From JAICMB01 sp963795935 (GTDB taxonomy: Bacteria > Acidobacteriota > Terriglobia > Bryobacterales > Bryobacteraceae), in NCBI GenBank assembly GCA_963795935.1, contig CAWCJO010000031.1:1-64000 (forward strand): DNA of 64,000 nt, written 5' to 3'. Made by a program: the position numbers and the translations under genes. A model generated the notes under the pieces. The model did no database searches. It was not told the origin of the DNA and was given only the letters and a program-made list of their open reading frames with translations. Position 1 is the first letter of the stretch. Each line of letters starts with the position of its first letter. Shown in pieces: positions 26,537-34,504 of this stretch.

Positions 26537-27936
26537 TTCCTTTTCCAGCGCGTTCCCTCCTTGGTGTCTTCGAGTATGATACCGGCCTCGTCAAGCCGTC
26601 TGCGGATCTCGTCGGCCCGCGCGAAGTCGCGCGCTTTCTTGCTTTGCTGCCGCTCGGCGGCGAGGTGTTCCACCTCGGCGTCCGGTAATCCGGCTTGTTG
26701 CCGTTCGCCCGGCTTCAGCACATCGGCTACGGAGTCGAACAGTTCCAGAAATTCGAGCGCGGCAGCGGCGTTGCCGGCTCGGAAGGCGCCGCTGTCCATG
26801 GCCGAGTTGGCGTCGCGGACATATTCGAACATTGCCGCCAGCGCCTCGGCCATGTTCAGGTCGTCGTCAAGGCTTTCTTCAAACTGGCGGCGCGCGGCCT
26901 CTGTGCGGGCCGCGATGGTCTCGTTGGCGCCTTCCGGAAACCTCTCCGTCTCGATGCGCTGCTTGAAATTACGCAAACGCTCGATCGAGGTGGCGGCGGA
27001 CTGCAAACCCTCGATGGTGAAGTTCAGCTTTTTGCGGTAGGGCACGGAAATAAGGAGATAGCGGATCGCCTCCGGCGCGTGCCCCAGTGTCAACAGGTCG
27101 CGCAAGGTGTAGAAGTTGCCCGCGGATTTCGCCATTTTCCGCGATTCGACGTTCAGAAATTCGGAGTGAAGCCAGAAGCGCGCGAAGGGCTTGCCGGTGA
27201 TCGCCTCCGATTGCGCGATCTCGTTTTCGTGGTGAGGAAAAATCAGGTCGACGCCGCCGGCGTGGATGTCGAGAGTCTCGCCGAGGCACTTCATTGCCAT
27301 CGCGGAGCACTCGATGTGCCACCCGGGACGGCCCGGTCCTATGGGCGTCTCCCAAAACGGCTCGCCATCCTTGGGCGCTTTCCAGAGCACGAAATCGCGC
27401 GCGTCGGCCTTGTCATATTCATCCTGATCGACGCGCGCGCCGGCGCGGACGCCGCTGAAATCGTTGTGGGAGAGCTTGCCGTATTGCGGGAATTTCTGGA
27501 TGCTGTAGTACACCGAACCCTCGCTCGAGTAGGTGTATCCCTTGGCCTGAAGCGCCTCGACGGCGTGGACCATGTCATCAATATGATCGGTCGCTTTCAC
27601 CATGCGCTCGGGCCGTTCAAGGCGCAGCATGGCGGCATCGTCGAGGAAAGCCTGCGTGTATTTTGCCGTGTATTCCTGCAGGGATTTATTCTCTTCAGCG
27701 GCGTTGCGAATGATCTTGTCGTCCACGTCGGTGATGTTCATGACGTGGTCCATTTCATAGCCGCGCGCGCGCAGCCAGCGCCGCAGCACGTCTTCGAATG
27801 CGAAGGTCCTCAGGTTGCCGATGTGGGCGTAGTTGTATACGGTCGGCCCGCAGGTGTACATGCGGACAGTCCTGCCGTCCAAAGGCCTGAATTCTTCGAC
27901 ACTTTGGGTAAGGGTGTTGTAGAAGCGGAGCGCCAA
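26533..27936 (-). CDS. cysS: Cysteinyl-tRNA synthetase
   Basis: Class I synthetase that charges tRNA-Cys. The HIGH-type site is in TCGPTVYNYAHIGNLR, the zinc site includes HIECSAMAMK and HHENEIAQSE, and the KMSKS loop reads RKMAKSAGNF. The frame is open to an ATG at 27972, but the family normally begins a few residues before RFYNTLT, so the TTG at 27936 (giving MALRFYNTLT, 467 residues) is the better start; the upstream ATG would overlap the divergent gene at 27959. The C-terminal region keeps the usual LAAERQQSKKARDFARADEIRRRL helix. Confidence 0.9.
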   Translation of the reverse strand: MALRFYNTLTQSVEEFRPLDGRTVRMYTCGPTVYNYAHIGNLRTFAFEDVLRRWLRARGYEMDHVMNITDVDDKIIRNAAEENKSLQEYTAKYTQAFLDDAAMLRLERPERMVKATDHIDDMVHAVEALQAKGYTYSSEGSVYYSIQKFPQYGKLSHNDFSGVRAGARVDQDEYDKADARDFVLWKAPKDGEPFWETPIGPGRPGWHIECSAMAMKCLGETLDIHAGGVDLIFPHHENEIAQSEAITGKPFARFWLHSEFLNVESRKMAKSAGNFYTLRDLLTLGHAPEAIRYLLISVPYRKKLNFTIEGLQSAATSIERLRNFKQRIETERFPEGANETIAARTEAARRQFEESLDDDLNMAEALAAMFEYVRDANSAMDSGAFRAGNAAAALEFLELFDSVADVLKPGERQQAGLPDAEVEHLAAERQQSKKARDFARADEIRRRLDEAGIILEDTKEGTRWKRK

Positions 27937-27958
27937 GGCGTATGGTAACTCTAAGGCA

Positions 27959-29842
27959 ATGCTCCCGCGCATACTTCTGCTGCTGGCCGCGGCTCTGCCT
28001 CTGGGCGCGCAATCTCAACCCTGGTTCTTCATCCAGATGTCGGACCCGCAATTCGGGATGTATACGAATAATCGCGGGTTCGAGCAGGAGACCGCCAATT
28101 TCGATTTCGCGATCGCCACGGCCAATCGTCTGAAACCGGCGTTCGTCATCGTTACCGGCGACCTGGTAAACAAACCAGGCGATGCCGTGCAAATTGCCGA
28201 GTACAAGCGCATCTCGGCGAAACTCGACCCGTCCATCCGCCTCTACAGCGTGCCCGGGAATCACGACGAGGGCAACGAGCCGACGCCCCAATCGCTGGCC
28301 GCCTATCGCGAGCGCTTCGGTCCCGACTACTTCACGTTTCGCACGCACGGAATCGCCGCTTTTGCGCTGGACGGGAATCTCTTGAAAGCGCCGCAACACG
28401 CCCCGGAGGAGGCCGCGAAACAGGAGCAGTGGCTGCGCGCCGAACTGGAAAAGGCGCGGCGCGACGGCGTGAAACACGTCATTGTTTTTTTGCACCAATC
28501 GCTCTTTCTCGAAAATCCCGACGAGCCGGATCAATACTTCAATATCCCGCGCGAGACTCGCCGGCGTTATCTCGCGCTGTTCCACGAATACGGCGTCGAG
28601 CGCATCTACGCCGGCCATTATCATCGCAACGACTACGGCCGGGACGGCGCGCTGGAGATGATCACAACCGGCCCAGTGGGCAGGCCCATTGGAAACGACC
28701 CTTCCGGCTTCCGCATCGTGATGGTAAAAGACGGCAAGTTCGAATCGCATTACTATGGACTCGGCGAAATGCCATCGAAAATCGACTTCAACGGTGAACC
28801 GGATCGCCGCGCCACGCTTCGCGACCGGGGCATTACGGTCGGTATTCTGCCGTCGGGCGCTCTCAACGCCATAACGGACGTGGACGGAGTAGCGGTGGGC
28901 CACACGACCATCGTCCGCGGCGATGACATCCGCACCGGGGTCACGGCTATTTTGCCGCACGCGGGGAACATGTTCCAACAAAAGGTGCGGGGCGCCGTTT
29001 TCATCGGTAACGCCTTCGGCAAACTGGCCGGGTCGACGCAAGTTAATGAACTGGGCGAAATCGAGACGCCGATTCTTCTGACGTCGACGCTCAGCGTCCC
29101 GCGCGTGGCCGACGCCCTGCTCGATTACATGCTCTCGCTTCCCGGTAACGAAGGCGTGCAATCCATCAACCCGCTGGTGGGCGAAACCAACGACGGATAT
29201 TTGAACGATATACGCGGGCGCCATATCTCCGCCGAGGACGTAATGTCGGCGATTCGCGGCGCGAAAGGCGGCGCGGTGGAGCAAGGGGTGGTAGGCGCCG
29301 GAACCGGAACCGTGGCGTTCGGATTTAAAGGCGGCATCGGGACGTCGTCGCGAAAGGTTCCAGCCAAGTATGGTGGCTACACCGTCGGCGTTCTGGTGCA
29401 GACCAACTTCGGGGGCATCCTGACGATTGCGGGAGCGCCTGTGGGGCGGGAACTGGGCCGCTACTATTTGCGCGGCGAGCTCGACTCCGGCAAAGGATCC
29501 TGCATGATCGTCGTGGCGACCGACGCTCCCGTCGATTCGCGGAATTTGAAACGGCTGGCGGCGCGCACGATGCTGGGACTAGGGCGCACGGGGTCGTCGG
29601 GAAGTAATGGGAGCGGGGATTATGCCATCGCTTTCTCGACGTCGCGCTCGAACGATCTTGTGAGCAACGACGCTATGTCGCCGCTTTTTTTGGCGGCCAT
29701 TGAAGCCACCGAGGAAGCTGTGTACAACTCGCTTTTCATGGCTACTACAACGAGCGGCCGCGGCCACACGGTCGAGGCGCTCCCCATAGACAGGACGATG
29801 GACATCCTGCGCAAATACGGCGTGGTTGCGAAGAAACAGTAA
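27959..29842 (+). CDS. Fusion of a secreted metallophosphoesterase and a DmpA-type (P1/S58) aminopeptidase
   Basis: One uninterrupted 627-residue frame with a signal peptide (1-18). Residues 22-268 are a calcineurin-like phosphoesterase: SDPQ at 28-31, TGDLV at 66-70, GNHDE at 100-104, FLHQ at 177-180 and GHYH at 219-222, all metal-site motifs. Residues 284-627 match the L-aminopeptidase/D-esterase DmpA family: RDRGITVGILPSGALNAITDVDGV, RTGVTAILPH, GAGTGTVAFGFKGGIGTSSR and GRTGSSGSNGSGDYAIAFST. DmpA matures by autocleavage before a Ser nucleophile; GKG-S here puts it at Gly513/Ser514. An ATG at 28769 (Met271) could start the second domain alone. The stop overlaps the ATG of the next gene. Confidence 0.8.
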   Translation: MLPRILLLLAAALPLGAQSQPWFFIQMSDPQFGMYTNNRGFEQETANFDFAIATANRLKPAFVIVTGDLVNKPGDAVQIAEYKRISAKLDPSIRLYSVPGNHDEGNEPTPQSLAAYRERFGPDYFTFRTHGIAAFALDGNLLKAPQHAPEEAAKQEQWLRAELEKARRDGVKHVIVFLHQSLFLENPDEPDQYFNIPRETRRRYLALFHEYGVERIYAGHYHRNDYGRDGALEMITTGPVGRPIGNDPSGFRIVMVKDGKFESHYYGLGEMPSKIDFNGEPDRRATLRDRGITVGILPSGALNAITDVDGVAVGHTTIVRGDDIRTGVTAILPHAGNMFQQKVRGAVFIGNAFGKLAGSTQVNELGEIETPILLTSTLSVPRVADALLDYMLSLPGNEGVQSINPLVGETNDGYLNDIRGRHISAEDVMSAIRGAKGGAVEQGVVGAGTGTVAFGFKGGIGTSSRKVPAKYGGYTVGVLVQTNFGGILTIAGAPVGRELGRYYLRGELDSGKGSCMIVVATDAPVDSRNLKRLAARTMLGLGRTGSSGSNGSGDYAIAFSTSRSNDLVSNDAMSPLFLAAIEATEEAVYNSLFMATTTSGRGHTVEALPIDRTMDILRKYGVVAKKQ

Positions 29843-30582
29843 TGCGTCGCGCGGCGTTCCTGATGCTGGCCCTGACGCTTCCGGCGCTGGCGGGTGACGT
29901 CGAAGAGCTTGCGGCGCGCATCGAGTTTCTCGCCGCCAAAGAGCCTGCGGTTCCGCGGCTCGATACTTTGCGCAGAGCCGCGACCCTCCTCAAACCCGTT
30001 AATCCCTGCTTGGCAGCTCACTTCCAGGCGCTGGCCGCGGAGGTCGAACCGGCATTAACGCCGCGCCGTTTGAAACTGCCGGCCGTAGTTTCCAGCAACT
30101 CCGCGATCAATGCGCTGGTTCAGCGGATTGAGCATGAAGGCGACGACCCCGCCGCCTACGAGGCGCTTGCCGAGATTATTCGCGCGCGGCAGCTCAGCGC
30201 CGGACTCGATAACCCCTCGATTCGAGCGCGCATTGCCCTGCTCGATCTCGCCGATCTGCTGGACCCGCCGCTCACCGCGCTGGACGGCGCTCAATTACGC
30301 TTGAGCTTCTACCGCGAGAAAACTGTGGTGATCGCTTTCTGGGCCACGTGGTGCGTTCCCTGCCGTGCCGAGCTGGCGCGTTTGGAATCCCAGGTCACGG
30401 ACGAAATGACTGTGCTGGCGGTCTCCCGCGAATCGTCGCAAACTGTCCGCGCATTCCTTCGTGAGCATCCGTATAAGCTGATTTTCCTCGCGGACCCGCG
30501 GCACAAGCTCGCCGATCGTTTTCACATCGACGCGCTTCCGGCAACCGTCACGCTAGAGCCGCTCGACCAGTCCTGCCAATAG
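29842..30582 (+). CDS. TlpA-like thioredoxin-fold protein, C-terminally truncated
   Basis: A 246-residue secreted protein with a signal peptide, an alpha-helical N-terminal half of unknown role and a thioredoxin fold from about residue 150. The redox site is FWATWCVPC (Cys171, Cys174). It ends soon after the cis-Pro segment DALPATVTLEP, so the last strand and helix of the fold are absent. The final 30 bases run inside the 3' end of the convergent M20 peptidase gene, which suggests a deletion joined the two genes tail to tail. Its ATG overlaps the stop of the fusion gene (taATG). Confidence 0.75.
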   Translation: MRRAAFLMLALTLPALAGDVEELAARIEFLAAKEPAVPRLDTLRRAATLLKPVNPCLAAHFQALAAEVEPALTPRRLKLPAVVSSNSAINALVQRIEHEGDDPAAYEALAEIIRARQLSAGLDNPSIRARIALLDLADLLDPPLTALDGAQLRLSFYREKTVVIAFWATWCVPCRAELARLESQVTDEMTVLAVSRESSQTVRAFLREHPYKLIFLADPRHKLADRFHIDALPATVTLEPLDQSCQ

Positions 30583-31692
30583 CGCCGTGCGATCGGCTAT
30601 GCGATCGATCAGGATACTCTCGTTTTGCGCGTGAGCGCCCTCGCCGACGCCGCCGAGGCCGTCCAATGTCGGCACCCCCAGAGCCGCCGTGAAGCTGCCG
30701 TCCGATCCGCCGCCGGTGGTGGATTCCTCGAGCTCGACGCCGATCTCGCGAGCGAGGGACCGCGCCGTCTTGAAGAGCGCGCGAATCCCCGCCGAGCGCT
30801 CCATCGGCGGCCGGTTCAGCCCGCCTTCCACTTCAATAACGCAGCGTTTGTCGAACGGGCGGAGCGCCCGGAACTTGCGGTCCAGCGCCGCCGCGTCCTT
30901 CGGCCTAAGAACGCGAATATCCACCTCCACCCGCGCCTCCGCCGCAATGACATTGGTGCGTGTCCCGCCGGCAATCACGCCGGGATTTACCGTGATGCCG
31001 CGCCGCAAGTCCGTGAATCCCACGATGCGGTCGATCTGCCGCGCCAACTCCACGATCGCGCTGGCGCCGGCTTCAAAATCCACACCCGCATGGGCCGCCT
31101 TTCCGCGGGCCGTCACAGTGTAATCTCCCACGCCCTTGCGCGCGGTCTTCAATCTTCCGCTCAAACCCGTCCCCGGCTCGAGCACCAGCACGGCAACGCT
31201 CTTGCCGGCGGCCTCTTCGGTCGGCGCCCGCGACGATTCGCTGCCCACCTCTTCATCGGAGTTCAATTGCAGCATCACGCGCCGCTTCACGGGCCGGTCC
31301 AACTCAACCAGCGCGCGCATCGCGAAAATAAAAAACGCAATCCCGGATTTCATGTCGAGCACGCCCGGCCCCCATAGCCTTCCATCGGCTTGGCGGAACG
31401 GCATGCCCTTCAGCGTGCCCAGCTCCCACACCGTGTCGGAGTGTCCCAGAGCGAGTAACTGGCCGTCTTTTTTGCGCCCGGGCAGTCTAAACTCGCAGCG
31501 TAGATTTTTGCCGAAGCGGCCGCCCGGCAACGTTCGGACATTCCCCATAGCGCTGAGTCTGTCGCCCACCAGATCGACGAAACGGTTCACCGCGGCGGCG
31601 TCGAAACTCGGCGATTCGCATTCCACCAGCTCGCGAATCAAGCGCGCGATCTCGCGCTCGCGAGCGGCCGCAAATGCGAGCAAGGATCTCAT
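30553..31692 (-). CDS. M20-family zinc metallopeptidase (carboxypeptidase G2-like)
   Basis: A 379-residue M20 enzyme. Metal and catalytic residues are visible in GHSDTVW, GVLDMKSGIAF, the Glu-Glu pair SDEEVGS, LEPG and the late HAQNE. The dimerisation domain is inserted at about 190-300 (GKAAHAGVDFEAGASAIVEL). The order and spacing fit glutamate carboxypeptidase/CPG2-type enzymes rather than DapE. No signal peptide, so cytoplasmic. It is divergent from fabZ with only 23 bases between the start codons, and its 3' end overlaps the TlpA-like gene by 30 bases. Confidence 0.85.
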   Translation of the reverse strand: MRSLLAFAAAREREIARLIRELVECESPSFDAAAVNRFVDLVGDRLSAMGNVRTLPGGRFGKNLRCEFRLPGRKKDGQLLALGHSDTVWELGTLKGMPFRQADGRLWGPGVLDMKSGIAFFIFAMRALVELDRPVKRRVMLQLNSDEEVGSESSRAPTEEAAGKSVAVLVLEPGTGLSGRLKTARKGVGDYTVTARGKAAHAGVDFEAGASAIVELARQIDRIVGFTDLRRGITVNPGVIAGGTRTNVIAAEARVEVDIRVLRPKDAAALDRKFRALRPFDKRCVIEVEGGLNRPPMERSAGIRALFKTARSLAREIGVELEESTTGGGSDGSFTAALGVPTLDGLGGVGEGAHAQNESILIDRIADRTALLAGLVERL

Positions 31693-31696
31693 CGCT

Positions 31697-31705
31697 TGCT
31701 ATAAT
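31697..31705 (+). promoter_or_regulatory. Extended -10 element upstream of fabZ
   Basis: TGCTATAAT matches the extended -10 consensus TGnTATAAT exactly. Transcription would start near 31712, only a few bases before the fabZ ATG at 31716, giving a nearly leaderless mRNA. No convincing -35 is present, as is usual with extended -10 promoters. It lies within the 23-base divergent gap. Confidence 0.45.
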
Positions 31706-31715
31706 AACCACTCCC

Positions 31716-32189
31716 ATGGCCATCCTGGATATCCAGGCAATTCGCGATATTTTGCCGCATCGCTATCCCATGCTGCTGGTGGATGCCATTGTCGAGCTAG
31801 AAGAACAGCGCATCGTTGGAATCAAGAACGTCACCATCAACGAACCGTTTTTCGCGGGCCATTTCCCCGATTTTCCAGTCATGCCCGGCGTGCTGGTCAT
31901 CGAAGCCATGGCCCAGGTAGCCGGCATTCTGGTGTTGAAGCAGATCCCCGATCGCCACAGCAAGCTGGTGCTGCTGGCGTCGGTGGAACAGGCCAAATTC
32001 CGGCGGCCCGTGGTTCCTGGTAACCAGCTTCGCATTGAAATGCAACTCACCAAGCGCAAGGCCACGGTCGCCAAGATGCACGGAATGGCGACGGTCGATG
32101 GTGTTGTGGCCGCCGAGGCGGATCTAATGTGCAAACTCGCCGATAAGCCTACCGAACCCTCGCTCGAACCGGCCGTCGCGCAAGTCTGA
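31716..32189 (+). CDS. fabZ: 3-hydroxyacyl-ACP dehydratase
   Basis: A 157-residue hot-dog enzyme of fatty acid elongation. The start is the ATG giving MAILDIQAIRDILPHRYPML, the usual FabZ N-terminus; the frame is open further upstream inside the divergent gene and that part is not conserved. Catalytic His49 is in FFAGHFPDFP and Glu63 in VLVIEAMAQ, the spacing of FabZ rather than FabA. It is first in a fabZ-lpxA-lpxI operon; the TGA overlaps the lpxA ATG (TGATG). Supplies hydroxyacyl chains at the branch point between phospholipid and lipid A synthesis. Confidence 0.95.
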   Translation: MAILDIQAIRDILPHRYPMLLVDAIVELEEQRIVGIKNVTINEPFFAGHFPDFPVMPGVLVIEAMAQVAGILVLKQIPDRHSKLVLLASVEQAKFRRPVVPGNQLRIEMQLTKRKATVAKMHGMATVDGVVAAEADLMCKLADKPTEPSLEPAVAQV

Positions 32190-32965
32190 TGCCGATCCAC
32201 CCGGCCGCGATCGTCGATCCCGGCGCCCGGATCGACGGCTCCGCCGAGATCGGCCCTTACTGCATCGTGGGAGCGGACGCCGTGATCGGCCCGCGAACTC
32301 GATTGATGGCCGGCATCTTCGTCGAGGGCCCCATCGAAATCGGCGCCGATAACGTCTTCCATCCTTACTCGACCATTGGAGTCGCGCCGCAGGATCTCAA
32401 ATACCAAGGCGAGCGCTCCCGCACCCGCATCGGAGACCGCAACAAAATCCGGGAGTTCGTTACGATTCACCGCGGTACCAGCGGAGGGGGCATGGTCACC
32501 GAATTAGGCGACGACAATCTCGTGATGGCGTATACGCACGTCGCGCACGACGTCCGGATCGGCAGCCACATCGTGCTTTCAAACGGCGCCACCTGCGGTG
32601 GCCATGTCACGTTGGAGGATTGGGCCGTGGTCGGCGCCTGGACCGGAATCCATCAATTCTGCCGCGTCGGCAAGCACGCCATGATTGGCGGTTACAGCGT
32701 CGTGACGCAGGACATCCTGCCATTCTCGATGGTGGTGAGCGAGCGCGAGTCGAAAATATTCGGCGCCAACAGGACGGGGCTTGAGCGGCGCGGCTTTTCG
32801 CCGCGCGCGATCGAGGCGTTGCACAAGGCGTTACGTCTGTTGGCCAAGTCCGGCCTCAACACCGCGCAAGCCGTCGAGAAGATCAACGCCGAGATCGAGC
32901 ACACGCCCGAAATCGACGATCTGCTCGCCTTCATCGCGCGGTCCGAACGCGGCTTCGTGAAATGA
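32189..32965 (+). CDS. lpxA: UDP-N-acetylglucosamine O-acyltransferase
   Basis: A 258-residue left-handed parallel beta-helix protein, first enzyme of lipid A synthesis. Hexapeptide repeats start at once (AAIVDPGARIDGSAEIGPYCIVG) and the catalytic His is in YTHVAHDVRIG. The C-terminal helical domain (RGFSPRAIEALHKALRLL) is intact. Length matches the family. Between fabZ and lpxI with overlapping start/stop codons on both sides. Shows the organism is a Gram-negative with lipopolysaccharide. Confidence 0.95.
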   Translation: MPIHPAAIVDPGARIDGSAEIGPYCIVGADAVIGPRTRLMAGIFVEGPIEIGADNVFHPYSTIGVAPQDLKYQGERSRTRIGDRNKIREFVTIHRGTSGGGMVTELGDDNLVMAYTHVAHDVRIGSHIVLSNGATCGGHVTLEDWAVVGAWTGIHQFCRVGKHAMIGGYSVVTQDILPFSMVVSERESKIFGANRTGLERRGFSPRAIEALHKALRLLAKSGLNTAQAVEKINAEIEHTPEIDDLLAFIARSERGFVK

Positions 32966-33777
32966 GCCGCTATGGACTGATCGCCGGGAGCGGCCGTTTT
33001 CCGCTATTGGCGCTCGAATCGGCGCGCCAGATCGGCGATGAAGTCGTCGCCATCGCAATTAAAAACGAAGCGTCCGAGGAAATCGAGAAGCTCGCAGCGC
33101 GGTGCTATTGGATTTCGCTCGGCCAACTCAGCCGTCTGATCGAGATCTGCAAACAGGAGCGCCTCGCCGAGATCGTGATGGCCGGGCAGGTGAAGCACGC
33201 CAGCATTTTCTCGTCCATGCGCCCCGACTGGCGCCTCTTAAAACTGCTCGCTTCGCTCCCGGAGCGCAATACCGAAGCTCTGATCGGCGGGGTTGGGAAG
33301 ATCCTCGAAGAGGAAGGAATTCGCCTTACCGATTCGACGGCGTTGCTGAAACCTTTGCTCGCGGGGGCCGGCTCGATCGCAAAACGAAGGCCGACCGCGC
33401 CGGAGGAGAGAGATGCCGCCTACGGCCGGCTTATCGCGAATGCGCTCGCGGGACTGGACCTCGGCCAAGGCGTGGTCGTCTGCGAACGCGCCTGCGTCGC
33501 TCTCGAGGCAATGGAGGGCACCGACGCAATGCTGCGCCGCGCCGCGTCGCTCGTAAACGGCCGCCGCCTCACCCTTGTGAAGACATCGAAACGCCGCAAG
33601 CACCTGCTGTTCGATGTTCCGGTGGCGGGCCTGCAAACGATCGAGGTCATGCGCGAGACGGGAGCGACTTTCTTGGCCGTGGATGCCGGGCGGACGCTAC
33701 TGCTCGACCGCGAGCAGATGGTCCGCCGCGCGGCGGAAGCGGGAATCGCGATCGCGGGCTACGCCCCCGAGGATTAG
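32962..33777 (+). CDS. lpxI: UDP-2,3-diacylglucosamine pyrophosphatase, LpxI type
   Basis: A 271-residue protein of the LpxI (DUF1009) family, which hydrolyses UDP-2,3-diacylglucosamine to lipid X in organisms lacking LpxH. Recognisable segments are the N-terminal GLIAGSGRFPLL, IVMAGQVKH, ERNTEALIGGVGKILEEEGIRL and the C-terminal AVDAGRTLLLDREQMVRRA and GIAIAGYA. ATGA overlap with lpxA. LpxI next to LpxA is the usual order in alphaproteobacteria and several other phyla. Confidence 0.9.
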   Translation: MSRYGLIAGSGRFPLLALESARQIGDEVVAIAIKNEASEEIEKLAARCYWISLGQLSRLIEICKQERLAEIVMAGQVKHASIFSSMRPDWRLLKLLASLPERNTEALIGGVGKILEEEGIRLTDSTALLKPLLAGAGSIAKRRPTAPEERDAAYGRLIANALAGLDLGQGVVVCERACVALEAMEGTDAMLRRAASLVNGRRLTLVKTSKRRKHLLFDVPVAGLQTIEVMRETGATFLAVDAGRTLLLDREQMVRRAAEAGIAIAGYAPED

Positions 33778-34504
33778 CTCTCATTGGCAGTTCAAGTGAT
33801 CGATGGCGGCGAGATGTTTACAGCGCGCCCTCCCTATGCGGTGTGCGTTGCTGTGGCATCGCCACACTTGGTTCAGCGCCTCGGTCGTAACGGTCCCTTC
33901 ATGGCATTTCCTTGAGGGCGATACGTCGCGGACTTCGATCATTGCAATCGACGGTGGCCTCGCCAGGCGCCGGCCTATGGAAAGCCCGCGGCTCTCCACG
34001 GTCCGCCCATTTGAATCTGTTCGCTTGCCGCTCCGCGCGCCGGCTGTTTGGCAGCGGGCCGGTCCGAGCTGTCTTGAAAGCGAGCCTGCGCTCCACTTAT
34101 CAGACGGCCGAAAACTGTCCAGATCATGGCGTACACTTCACCCGCCCTTAGGATGCCGGCGCTGCGCCGCCAGCGCAATTGCGTCTTCAAGAAAGCGACC
34201 TTTCCTATCGCATTGTAGTTCAAGCGTCTATCGGGACCGTCCTAGAGAGTGGCAGGGTCGATTCGTTCGCCCGATGCCCGATAAAATTTCGATAATCTTG
34301 CCGCCGCCTGCTCGCGAAATGCAATATCCAAAATACGCGGGTGGCTGGCCAGTGAGCGGGCTGATCTTCTTGCAGCTTCCGCGAGCGATTCGACTTTGGG
34401 TTGAATACGATCTGGATGTCCGGCTGGGAGCGCGCGCATATAATCGGAGATTTTCGCCGGCCGTCGCTACTAACTCGATGACCCGGTCCGCGCCGCGGTT
34501 GCCT
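33778..34504. other. 727-bp gap between lpxI and the glycosyltransferase gene
   Basis: The plus-strand frame of the following gene is open through most of this stretch (from 33803), but the translated sequence is Arg/Ser/Pro-rich, has no recognisable domain and looks like chance open reading in GC-rich DNA. TATAAT at 34439-34444 could be the -10 of the glycosyltransferase promoter, with a leader of about 54 bases; the -35 is poor. Nothing else is supported. Confidence 0.4.

Noticed and set aside
26695..27948. 417-codon open frame on the plus strand
   Set aside because: Antisense to the clearly functional cysS gene; no recognisable motif.
27755..29284. 509-codon open frame on the minus strand
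   Set aside because: Antisense to the phosphoesterase-DmpA fusion, whose motifs on the plus strand are unmistakable.
33803..34504. N-terminal extension of the glycosyltransferase by 234 residues
   Set aside because: Arg/Ser/Pro-rich, no domain, and the family begins with hydrophobic helices just after 34505; treated as non-coding.
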